In this document: in pieces, positions 7,199 through 12,959 of the stretch
How positions within the stretch are numbered: position 1 is the stretch's first letter
Layout: the number at the start of each line of letters is the position of its first letter
DNA from: Nitrospinaceae bacterium
Lineage (GTDB): Bacteria > Nitrospinota > Nitrospinia > Nitrospinales > VA-1
Length of the DNA: 12,959 bases
Direction of reading: 5' to 3'
Assembly: GCA_029261435.1 (NCBI GenBank)
Contig: JAJDBI010000216.1
Span: 1 to 12,959, forward strand
Notes under the pieces: model-generated
What the model saw: the letters and a program-made list of their open reading frames with translations, nothing else
Database searches by the model: none
What the model was told of the DNA's origin: nothing
Program-made: the position numbers and the translations under genes

Positions 7199-7942
7199 AT
7201 GAGCAAAATTTACAGCAAGAACTATTGGTCGATTGGGTTTAAATCTCACCTCTATGATAGATTGTCGCCGGAATCTTATTTCGAGTCGATGCGACAGCTG
7301 GTTGCTGCTATTCCAGATGGGAAAACTTTACGACTGTTGGATGCGGGTTGTGGTTCCGGTCTTCTATTGCGATTTCTTACTGAGCGTATCCGGGAAGGCA
7401 TGGTTTATACCGGTGTGGATCTTCTGAAAACGGGAGTGGAACAGGCATTAATTCGTGCTCAAGAACTAGGGGTTGCCAGTCAGGTTTCCTTTATTCATTC
7501 CGACTTAACAACATCTGCTTTTCCGACTAATGAAAAGTTTGATGTGATTGTTGGGCATTTTTCACTTTACACTCTTGCGTCCGATAAAAAAAGACAGGAG
7601 GCCTTGGCAAACCTGAAAACTGTTATGAAACCTGATGGATTGCTCATTTTGGCAAACCCCTCAGTCGATTATGATGCCGACTTGATCATTGACGATAGTA
7701 TTCGGCTCGTCAGGGATCGTCATGGATTTTTTGCAAGTCTGATTAAACAGGCTCTTATTTATCCTTTCACCAAGGCTATAGGCCTTCGATTCATACAAAA
7801 ACAGCTCAGAGCGGGTATTTGGAAGGCTTATACGCAGAAAGAGTTTTCCTTGGAAATAGAAAGGGCGGGTTTTGAAGTCCGACATATAGAGGACGTCTAT
7901 GCCGGAAGTGCCTTTTTAGTAGTCGCATGTTTATCGTCTTAA
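7199..7942 (+). CDS. Class I SAM-dependent methyltransferase, substrate unknown
   Basis: The 247-residue product carries the class I methyltransferase signature. Motif I is LLDAGCGSG (46-54), which binds S-adenosylmethionine. The acidic residue after strand 2 is Asp74 in GVDLL. HSDLTT then forms the motif around the adenine site, and FDVIVGHFSLYTL is motif IV. The C-terminal third (about 165-220) is longer and more basic than the minimal fold and holds aromatic and hydrophobic stretches that may form a substrate lid. This resembles UbiE/Methyltransf_11-type enzymes acting on small molecules or lipids, but the substrate cannot be assigned. The ATG at 7199 follows GAGGAG (7191-7196) closely, which supports this start despite the short spacing. 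It is divergent from the hypothetical gene. The SAM synthetase gene about 700 bp further on is functionally related only in a general way. Confidence 0.88.
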   Translation: MSKIYSKNYWSIGFKSHLYDRLSPESYFESMRQLVAAIPDGKTLRLLDAGCGSGLLLRFLTERIREGMVYTGVDLLKTGVEQALIRAQELGVASQVSFIHSDLTTSAFPTNEKFDVIVGHFSLYTLASDKKRQEALANLKTVMKPDGLLILANPSVDYDADLIIDDSIRLVRDRHGFFASLIKQALIYPFTKAIGLRFIQKQLRAGIWKAYTQKEFSLEIERAGFEVRHIEDVYAGSAFLVVACLSS

Positions 7943-7996
7943 TAGCGAAGGTTTACTGCCAATAACGTAAAATCAGGATTCGGACAGGAGTTTAAG

Positions 7997-8096
7997 GATC
8001 AAATCAATGGACTCTTCTTTAGTCCTTCAAATTCCGCTTAATACTTTTAATGGAGATTTCCCAATTTGATCATGGTTGGCAAAAGATGTGATCTTT
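7997..8096. repeat. Cluster of inverted repeats in the gap before the second regulator
   Basis: Three pairings fall within 100 bases. GATCAAAT (7997-8004) is complementary to ATTTGATC (8064-8071). Inside it, GGACT (8009-8013) pairs with AGTCC (8021-8025), and AAATTCC (8029-8035) pairs imperfectly with GGAGATTT (8052-8059). Just outside, AAAGAT-GTG-ATCTTT (8082-8096) is a tight hairpin. Together they could form a branched RNA or operator sites. I see no coding potential in 7943-8232 and no T-tract that would make a clear terminator for the methyltransferase. Confidence 0.35.
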
Positions 8097-8142
8097 CAAA
8101 GAATAGAGGGTATTTGATAAAAAATCTTTAAAAACAATAAGT

Positions 8143-8171
8143 TTGTCATGTATTTAGGCTTATGTTAAAGT
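8143..8171 (+). promoter_or_regulatory. Candidate sigma-70 promoter for the second stand-alone regulator
   Basis: TTGTCA (8143-8148), a 17-base spacer, then TAAAGT (8166-8171). The -35 box is identical to the one at 7169-7164; the -10 matches 4 of 6. Transcription would begin near 8178, about 55 bases before the ATG at 8233. That favours the ATG over the TTG at 8188, which would sit almost on the transcript end. Confidence 0.45.
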
Positions 8172-8232
8172 AAATCTAACTAATAGGTTGAAAAATAATA
8201 GGGTTTTTTGCCAAGAAACCTATGAGCATGAT

Positions 8233-8619
8233 ATGAATTATGACATTAATATTTTAATTGTTGAAGATCTTTTGACTACCCGATTGATCTTACGCAGGAC
8301 TTTGAAAAAACTGGGTTATACGAACGTGGTTTTGTGTCCTGATGGCGAGTTGGCATTAGAAGAACTAGGGCGACAGTCTTATGATCTCATTATTTCTGAC
8401 TGGCATATGCCCAAGATGGATGGACTTGACTTTTTTAAGGCTCTAAGTAAAAACCGCAAATGGAATGAAATCCCCTTCCTACTGATCACTGCTGAAAAAG
8501 AGCGCGATAAAGTCATTGAGGCGGTTCAGGCAGGTATTAAAGAATACCTGGTAAAACCAGTTGAACCTGAAAAATTGAGCAACAAGATTAAACAAGTGGT
8601 TTTTGGGGGCGCGGCCTGA
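8233..8619 (+). CDS. Stand-alone CheY-like response regulator (second copy)
   Basis: The product is a single receiver domain of 128 residues with no output domain. Seen: Glu11/Asp12 in LIVED, phosphoacceptor Asp56 in IISDWHMP, Thr86 in LLITA, Lys108 in LVKP. These positions equal those of the regulator at 1443-1814, and the IISDW.MP and IPFL motifs are shared, so the two are probably paralogues. I chose the ATG at 8233 because it starts the domain at the usual distance and fits the promoter at 8143-8171. An in-frame TTG at 8188 would add 15 residues unlike a receiver. Neither start has a strong ribosome site. The gene is on the opposite strand from both kinases and converges on metK. Partner and output are unknown. 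Confidence 0.9.
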   Translation: MNYDINILIVEDLLTTRLILRRTLKKLGYTNVVLCPDGELALEELGRQSYDLIISDWHMPKMDGLDFFKALSKNRKWNEIPFLLITAEKERDKVIEAVQAGIKEYLVKPVEPEKLSNKIKQVVFGGAA

Positions 8620-8650
8620 AAATTCCACCAACGCCCCCTGCTAAAACCGC
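8596..8650. terminator. Two-part hairpin, probable bidirectional terminator between the regulator and metK
   Basis: GGGGGCG (8605-8611) pairs with CGCCCCC (8632-8638) over a 20-nt loop. An outer stem, GTGGTTTT (8596-8603) with AAAACCGC (8643-8650), including one G-U pair, extends it across a 1x4 internal loop. On the + strand a pyrimidine/T-rich run (TTCCTTCCTTTTATTTT) follows; on the minus strand TTGTTTAATCTTG follows. It starts inside the last codons of the regulator and spans its TGA. The loop is large, but the convergent position supports termination both ways. Confidence 0.55.
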
Positions 8651-8665
8651 TTCCTTCCTTTTATT

Positions 8666-9826
8666 TTATAATCCCGCATCCTTTTTGATAGCTTTGGCTT
8701 TATCTGTTTTTTCCCAAGTGAAGGAGCTTTCTTTTCTGCCGAAATGACCGTAAGCCGCAGTTGCCAGATAACGAGGTTTCATGAGATCCAGTGTTTTAAC
8801 AATGCCAGCAGGCTTGAGGTTAAAGTGGGATCGTACCAGGTCTTCCAGAATATCCGGGTTTACATTGTGGGTCCCAAAAGTTTCCACACAAACGGAAACA
8901 GGGTCTGCAACTCCAATAGCGTAGGCAAGCTGAACTTCGCAACGATGAGCTACTTTGGCTGCAACCAGGTTTTTGGCGATGTATCGGGCCATATAAGCGG
9001 CGGAGCGATCAACCTTGGATGGGTCTTTCCCTGAAAAGGCTCCTCCACCATGCCGGGCGAATCCGCCATAAGTATCGACAATAATTTTTCTTCCTGTTAA
9101 TCCACAATCACCGTGAGGGCCTCCAATGACAAAGCGTCCTGTTGGGTTTATATGGACTTTCATTTTTTTATGCTGCAGTTTTTTGGGAATGACCTTTTCA
9201 ATAACGAGTTCTGTGATTTCTGCCCGTAATTGTTTGTTGGAAACATTGGGGTTATGTTGAGTCGAAATAACAACTGTTTCAATGCTGACAGGCTTGTTGT
9301 TTTCGTATCTTACCGAGACTTGGGATTTGCTGTCAGGTCGTAAATAGGGGAGGGTTCCCTTTTTTCTTAAATCAGCAAGTTTGCGCACCAGTTTATGAGA
9401 ATACATAATGGGTGCCGGCATCAGCTCTGGAGTTTCGTCGCTGGCATATCCGAACATCATTCCCTGATCCCCAGCTCCTTGCTCGTGTTTGTCATCATTA
9501 ACTCCCTTTGCTATATCTTTAGATTGTTCATCTAGCGCAACCATTACACCGCAGGTCTCAAAATCAAAACCCATATCGGAGTGGGAGAAGCCGATATTTT
9601 TGATCGTATTTCTGACAATTTTAGGGATCTCAACATAACAGTTGGTAGAAATTTCTCCGGCAATTACAGCAAAACCTGTAGTGATCATTGTTTCACAAGC
9701 AACTCTTGCCTTGGGGTCTTGCTCTAGAATTGCATCCAGAATGGAATCGGATACTTGATCCGCAATTTTGTCGGGATGTCCTTCGGATACAGATTCTGAA
9801 GTAAATAAATAATTTCCTGGGTTCAT
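8666..9826 (-). CDS. metK: S-adenosylmethionine synthetase (methionine adenosyltransferase)
   Basis: It makes S-adenosylmethionine from methionine and ATP, releasing phosphate and diphosphate, in the cytoplasm. The 386-residue length matches bacterial MetK (about 384). Seen: N-terminal SEGHPDKIADQ with ATP/Mg residues His17 and Asp19; GAGDQGMMFGYA, the methionine/ATP loop signature; GGPHGDCGLTGRK; and the glycine-rich GGGAFSGKDPSKVDRS phosphate-binding motif. The ATG at 9826 is supported by AAGGAAA about 6-8 bases upstream. It lies 64 bp after the enzyme I gene on the same strand, so it may be the last gene of the rpoN-hpf-ptsN-enzyme I cluster. A weak own promoter is possible (CTGAAA, 16 bases, TATACT on the minus strand). 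No SAM riboswitch fits in the short gap. Confidence 0.98.
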   Translation of the reverse strand: MNPGNYLFTSESVSEGHPDKIADQVSDSILDAILEQDPKARVACETMITTGFAVIAGEISTNCYVEIPKIVRNTIKNIGFSHSDMGFDFETCGVMVALDEQSKDIAKGVNDDKHEQGAGDQGMMFGYASDETPELMPAPIMYSHKLVRKLADLRKKGTLPYLRPDSKSQVSVRYENNKPVSIETVVISTQHNPNVSNKQLRAEITELVIEKVIPKKLQHKKMKVHINPTGRFVIGGPHGDCGLTGRKIIVDTYGGFARHGGGAFSGKDPSKVDRSAAYMARYIAKNLVAAKVAHRCEVQLAYAIGVADPVSVCVETFGTHNVNPDILEDLVRSHFNLKPAGIVKTLDLMKPRYLATAAYGHFGRKESSFTWEKTDKAKAIKKDAGL

Positions 9827-9890
9827 TAATAATTTCCTTTTTTTGGAAGGTTAAAATAAGACAAATAGTATATTTATAGCTTTAGCCATT

Positions 9891-11660
9891 TCAGGCCGGG
9901 TTCGACTTTTCTTCAAAGCTGAGGTCGCGATCAAAATCCTCAGGGAACCGGACCCTCATTGCATTAGTGATAAAGGATGCTATTTCATTGGGGCAACTCA
10001 TTTGCAAAACATCATCGGCCAATTGGCGTGCTTCTTCTAGCCGAATGGTACGAATAACTTTTTTTACTTTTGGAACAGCATGGGGCTCCATGCTCAAGTC
10101 ATCAATTTTCCCCAGGCCCAATAAAAGCATGGTCGCCATGGGGTCTCCTCCGAGTTCTCCGCAAATGGAGACCTTTTTATCGGCATTTTCAGCAGATTGC
10201 ATGATATTTTTCAACGTCCGTAGCACTGAAGGGTGAAAGGGTTGATACAGGTGCGCAACACTTTCATTGACTCTGTCAACAGCTAGAAGATATTGGATTA
10301 AGTCGTTGGTGCCAACACTGACAAAATCCACCTCTTTGAGAATATGGTCGATGCATATGGCTGCTGCCGGAGTTTCTATCATGGCACCAACTTCGATGTC
10401 CTCATTAAAAGGAATTTGCTCTTGGCGCAAATGGTTTTTTGCCTCTTCCAACATTGTGTTGGCCTGAATGATTTCTGTTGCAGAAGAGATCATGGGATAA
10501 AGAATTTTTACATTTCCATAGAAACTCGCTCGCAATATACCTTTTAACTGGTCTGCCATTAGTTGAGGCTTAGCCAGAGACAATCGAATACCTCTCAAAC
10601 CGAGGGCCGGATTAACTTCGTTATCATTTCTGATATCACCAAATTGCTTATCCATTCCAATATCCAAGGTGCGAATGACAACGGGCCGATTGTCCATTTC
10701 CTGAACGACTTGTTTGAAGTCTTCATAAAGCTCTCTTTCTCCCGGCATGGTTGTTGCTGCCATATAAAGGAACTCAGTTCGGTAAAGCCCAACTCCCTCG
10801 ACCCCAAACTTGTGGAGAGTTTTGACCTCCTGATTGGATTCAATATTAGCCAGTAGTTTTATCTGGTGTCCGTCAAGGGTTTCCGCCAGCTGATGAATAT
10901 TAGCTAATAATCGCTCTTCGTATTTGCGATAGTTTTCCTGTTTTTTGACGTACTGTTTCATTGTTTCGTTGGATGGATTGATGATGACTTCGCCATCAAT
11001 GCCATCCACAATGATTTGATCTCCCGAATTTGTTTTTGAGGTGAGTGCTTTAACTCCTGTGATAGCAGGGATACCCAGTGCTGCAGCAAATATGCCAACA
11101 TGTGATGTTTTCCCTCCAGCCTCGGTGACGAGACCTTTGACGAAGTTTTTTGGCATCATGATTGTGTCTGAGGGGCTCAGGGAATGCGTTGCAATGATTA
11201 CCGGTTCATGAATTTCAGAGAGAGATTCCTGGGAATGGCCAATGAGATTTTTTAGAATGGTCTGAACCAAAAGATCCAAGTCGTCTTTTTTGCCCTTCAG
11301 GTAGTCATCGTTAATATTGTCAAACAGCTTTAAAAAATTATTTAAAGTTTCGTTGAGGGCCCACTCTGCGTTGGTTTTGTGTGTTTTAATTTTCTCGATG
11401 GTCTCGTTAACAAGAATGTCATCATCCAGAAGCAGGCTGTAGGTGTCTAAAATAACGGCATATTTATCTGCAATTTTTTCTGCACGTTTTTTTATCTCGG
11501 TCATTTGGAGCTTGGTTTTTTCAATTGCCTGTCGAAAGCGCTCGACCTCCTTCTCTGTTTCAAGTTCACTGATCTGATGTTTGACGATGCAAAACTTGGT
11601 TGAGTCAAGCAGATATGCTTTCCCTATTGCAACCCCTTTTGATACAGCAATACCTTTCAT
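9891..11660 (-). CDS. ptsP: Phosphoenolpyruvate-protein phosphotransferase (PTS enzyme I)
   Basis: This enzyme transfers phosphate from PEP to HPr-like carriers in the cytoplasm. From the ATG at 11660 the product has 589 residues. It begins MKGIAVSKGVAIGKA, typical of enzyme I, with no GAF domain, so by layout it is PtsI-like; homologues are often named ptsP. Seen: phospho-His187 in GGKTSHVGI; PEP-binding Arg294 in GLYRTEF and Arg330 in IRTLDIG; Mg-binding Glu429 in IETPAA and Asp453 in GTNDL; catalytic Cys500 in ICGELGGDP. The usual DIGGDK loop reads DIGMDK here. An in-frame TTG at 11666, directly after the ptsN stop, would add two residues; I prefer the ATG because it matches family starts. 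There is no clear ribosome site, so translational coupling to ptsN, 6 bp upstream, is likely. Confidence 0.95.
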   Translation of the reverse strand: MKGIAVSKGVAIGKAYLLDSTKFCIVKHQISELETEKEVERFRQAIEKTKLQMTEIKKRAEKIADKYAVILDTYSLLLDDDILVNETIEKIKTHKTNAEWALNETLNNFLKLFDNINDDYLKGKKDDLDLLVQTILKNLIGHSQESLSEIHEPVIIATHSLSPSDTIMMPKNFVKGLVTEAGGKTSHVGIFAAALGIPAITGVKALTSKTNSGDQIIVDGIDGEVIINPSNETMKQYVKKQENYRKYEERLLANIHQLAETLDGHQIKLLANIESNQEVKTLHKFGVEGVGLYRTEFLYMAATTMPGERELYEDFKQVVQEMDNRPVVIRTLDIGMDKQFGDIRNDNEVNPALGLRGIRLSLAKPQLMADQLKGILRASFYGNVKILYPMISSATEIIQANTMLEEAKNHLRQEQIPFNEDIEVGAMIETPAAAICIDHILKEVDFVSVGTNDLIQYLLAVDRVNESVAHLYQPFHPSVLRTLKNIMQSAENADKKVSICGELGGDPMATMLLLGLGKIDDLSMEPHAVPKVKKVIRTIRLEEARQLADDVLQMSCPNEIASFITNAMRVRFPEDFDRDLSFEEKSNPA

Positions 11661-11666
11661 GGCCAA

Positions 11667-12131
11667 TTAAATAAACTTAGAGTCTTCTTCCAGAAGAAGT
11701 GAATAGATTTGATCTGCGTTTTGTAGTTTTAGGATTCCATCACGCAAATTTTGATTTTTAAAAATCCTTGATATTCGAGCCAGTGCTTTCAAATGTTGTC
11801 CTGTGGAATTAGAGGGAGCAATAACCATGCATAAAAAATGAACGGGCTTTTGGTCAAGGGCCTCAAAGTCCACCCCCTTTAATGAGCGTGCAAAGACCGT
11901 GACGATCTGAGAAAGTTCATCGGATTTTCCGTGTGGGATAGCTACATTTTCACCAATTCCCGTGCTACCCAGTTTTTCCCTTTCTACCAAGGTTTTTAGT
12001 AAGGCCTCTTTATCCTTGATCAAACCTTGATTTTGCAGGAAATCGGTTACTTCACGGAGGACTTCATCTTTATTGGTTCCGACGAGATCGGCAATAATGG
12101 AGTCCTTTTTTAGGATATCGTCAATTTTCAT
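11667..12131 (-). CDS. ptsN: PTS EIIA domain protein, nitrogen-regulatory type (EIIA-Ntr)
   Basis: This 154-residue single EIIA domain receives phosphate on His67 in NVAIPHGK, with the GSTGIGE motif just before it, as in EIIA-Ntr and EIIA-fructose. There is no transport domain and the neighbours are rpoN, hpf and enzyme I, so a regulatory rather than sugar-transport role is expected. In studied bacteria EIIA-Ntr signals through its phosphorylation state to potassium transport, sensor kinases and sigma-54-linked metabolism; which applies here is unknown. The ATG at 12131 has no evident Shine-Dalgarno sequence; it lies 32 bp after hpf. The enzyme I gene follows within 6 bp. HPr/NPr, RapZ and HPr kinase are not interposed, unlike in many ptsN clusters. 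Confidence 0.95.
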   Translation of the reverse strand: MKIDDILKKDSIIADLVGTNKDEVLREVTDFLQNQGLIKDKEALLKTLVEREKLGSTGIGENVAIPHGKSDELSQIVTVFARSLKGVDFEALDQKPVHFLCMVIAPSNSTGQHLKALARISRIFKNQNLRDGILKLQNADQIYSLLLEEDSKFI

Positions 12132-12163
12132 TTTAATGGGAGTGGATTATGGATAAATTGGTT

Positions 12164-12493
12164 TCAGTCCAGGCTTTTTTCTTTAGATTGTGAGCCTTTT
12201 TTGTTTCTAAGGGCCTGGGCTTTTTCCTTGTGTTTTCTTAACTGTTTTTCAATTTTTACCAGGGCATTATCCATAGAAGCATAAAGATCATCGGTTTCCT
12301 CCTTACTGTGAACCGAAAAGCCCTTTGTTTTAACTGTGACCTCGGCAAAATGTCTGTGTTTCTCAACAGACAGTGCCACGTGAACATCTGCTTCTTCGCC
12401 CAGATCGTGGATGGTCTTATTCATTTTGTTATGTAAATGCTCTCTGATGCCATCTGTGATTTCTATATTGCGTCCAGCTACAGTTAGTTTCAT
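12164..12493 (-). CDS. hpf: Ribosome hibernation-promoting factor, short form
   Basis: This 109-residue protein has the beta-alpha-beta-beta-beta-alpha pattern of HPF/YfiA: MKLTVAGRNIEIT start, HLHNKM helix, DVHVALSVEKHRHFAEVTV strands, and a C-terminal helix ending in a basic lysine-rich tail. Its length matches the short Gram-negative form, without the long-HPF dimerisation domain. Family role: it binds the 30S decoding region and helps form inactive 100S ribosomes in slow growth. The ATG at 12493 has the best ribosome site in the window, GGAGGGA (12503-12497). It sits between rpoN and ptsN, the classic location next to rpoN. The 82-bp gap to rpoN shows no convincing promoter, so co-transcription with rpoN is likely. 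Confidence 0.95.
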   Translation of the reverse strand: MKLTVAGRNIEITDGIREHLHNKMNKTIHDLGEEADVHVALSVEKHRHFAEVTVKTKGFSVHSKEETDDLYASMDNALVKIEKQLRKHKEKAQALRNKKGSQSKEKSLD

Positions 12494-12575
12494 CTATCCC
12501 TCCATAAAATTGTCAACAGCGCATGGTGATTAAAGCACGTTAAAAGGTGCATAAGTTACTAGAAGGCAGAGAAAA

Positions 12576-12959
12576 TTAAAACAGTTTTTTTCTCTTACTT
12601 GCAGGTGGAATATTTAGTTCTTTTCGGTATTTGGTTATTGTCCTTCTTGCTATTTTAGCATTTTTCATCATTAATGCCTCCACCATTTGGTCATCTGTTA
12701 ACGGGCTAGCCCTATCTTCCTCATTGATGATTTCTTTGATCATATTTTTAACACGGATAGAGGACATGGAGCTTCCCATATAGGACTTGATGCCGCTATG
12801 GAAAAAGAATTTTAACTCGAACACACCCTGTGGTGTATCAATGTACTTGTTAGTGGTGATTCTGCTTACTGTAGATTCGTGCATTTCGATATCTTTAGCC
12901 ACATCTTTCAGTACCATGGGCTGTAGGTAGGACAAGCCGTCATCAAGAAAATCTTTTTG
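12576..12959 (-). CDS. rpoN: RNA polymerase sigma-54 factor, C-terminal part (5' end outside window)
   Basis: The frame is open to the window edge, giving 127 residues of the sigma-54 C-terminus. Seen: QKDFLDDG then LQPMVLKDVAKDI, the helix-turn-helix region HESTVSRITTNKYIDTPQG typical of RpoN, FELKFFF, and the RpoN box ARRTITKYRKEL (12650-12615), which recognises the -24 promoter element. The box differs from the common ARRTVAKYREEL by conservative changes only. The frame continues past an internal TTG at 12935, so that is not the start. Sigma-54 needs AAA+ activators for open complex formation; none is encoded in this window. The gene heads the minus-strand cluster hpf-ptsN-enzyme I-metK, at least as far as can be seen. 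Confidence 0.97.
   Translation of the reverse strand, partial: QKDFLDDGLSYLQPMVLKDVAKDIEMHESTVSRITTNKYIDTPQGVFELKFFFHSGIKSYMGSSMSSIRVKNMIKEIINEEDRASPLTDDQMVEALMMKNAKIARRTITKYRKELNIPPASKRKKLF

Noticed and set aside
8188..8232. TTG start for the second regulator, adding 15 residues
   Set aside because: The added residues do not resemble a receiver N-terminus and the TTG would sit about 10 bases from the predicted transcript start.
295..8650. Genomic island or mobile element carrying the kinase block
   Set aside because: No integrase, transposase, tRNA, att-like direct repeats with sharp ends or clear base-composition shift was seen; the Rieske tails are diverged coding remnants, not target-site duplications.
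9834..9848. Hairpin TTCC-A7-GGAA (minus strand) hiding the metK ribosome site
   Set aside because: Only four base pairs, half A-U, with a 7-base loop; too weak to matter.
9827..9890. SAM riboswitch upstream of metK
   Set aside because: The gap is only 64 bp and shows none of the multi-stem structure of SAM riboswitches.
12529..12559. GCAC...GTGC inverted repeat between hpf and rpoN as an operator or terminator
   Set aside because: Four base pairs around an 8-base AT-rich loop and no T-tract; expected by chance.

Overview
The window reads as a chromosomal segment of a moderately AT-rich Gram-negative bacterium. The Gram-negative inference rests on a lipoprotein signal, an exported protein with an AxA cleavage site, an inner-membrane hybrid kinase, and an rpoN-hpf-ptsN-PTS enzyme I cluster typical of Proteobacteria-like lineages. 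The style of the proteins, including the Rieske protein, DUF4399 protein and many stand-alone response regulators, would fit Nitrospinota or a deltaproteobacterium-like group, but no rRNA or unambiguous marker confirms this. I see no insertion sequence, phage gene, tRNA or CRISPR array.

Left part (1-1209): the 3' end of a Rieske [2Fe-2S] gene on the + strand runs into a probable intrinsic terminator. It converges on two minus-strand envelope genes, a small lipoprotein of unknown function and an exported DUF4399 protein.

Signal-transduction block (1443-8619): this holds a stand-alone CheY-like regulator (minus), a 913-residue membrane hybrid kinase with two receivers and an HPt domain (minus), a soluble REC-REC-kinase (minus), a hypothetical protein apparently co-transcribed ahead of that kinase (minus), a divergent SAM-dependent methyltransferase (+), and a second CheY-like regulator (+). 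Between the two kinases lies a 78-bp fossil on the + strand that matches the C-terminal tail of the Rieske gene at the left edge. The two copies differ mostly at synonymous positions, so the fossil is the remains of an old coding paralogue and not a recent duplication.

Right part (8666-12959): a minus-strand cluster reads rpoN (C-terminal part), hpf, ptsN, PTS enzyme I and metK. It combines sigma-54, ribosome hibernation, the regulatory (nitrogen-type) phosphotransferase branch and S-adenosylmethionine synthesis. No HPr, HPr kinase or RapZ gene lies between ptsN and enzyme I, so the phosphocarrier must be encoded elsewhere. A long two-part hairpin at 8596-8650 separates this cluster from the convergent regulator gene and probably terminates transcription in both directions.

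The best regulatory signal is a near-consensus sigma-70 promoter at 7141-7169 driving the hypothetical protein and probably the soluble kinase. I found no convincing new defence or mobile system. The most unusual items are the Rieske-tail fossil, the domain order of the two kinases, and an inverted-repeat-rich intergenic stretch before the second regulator.
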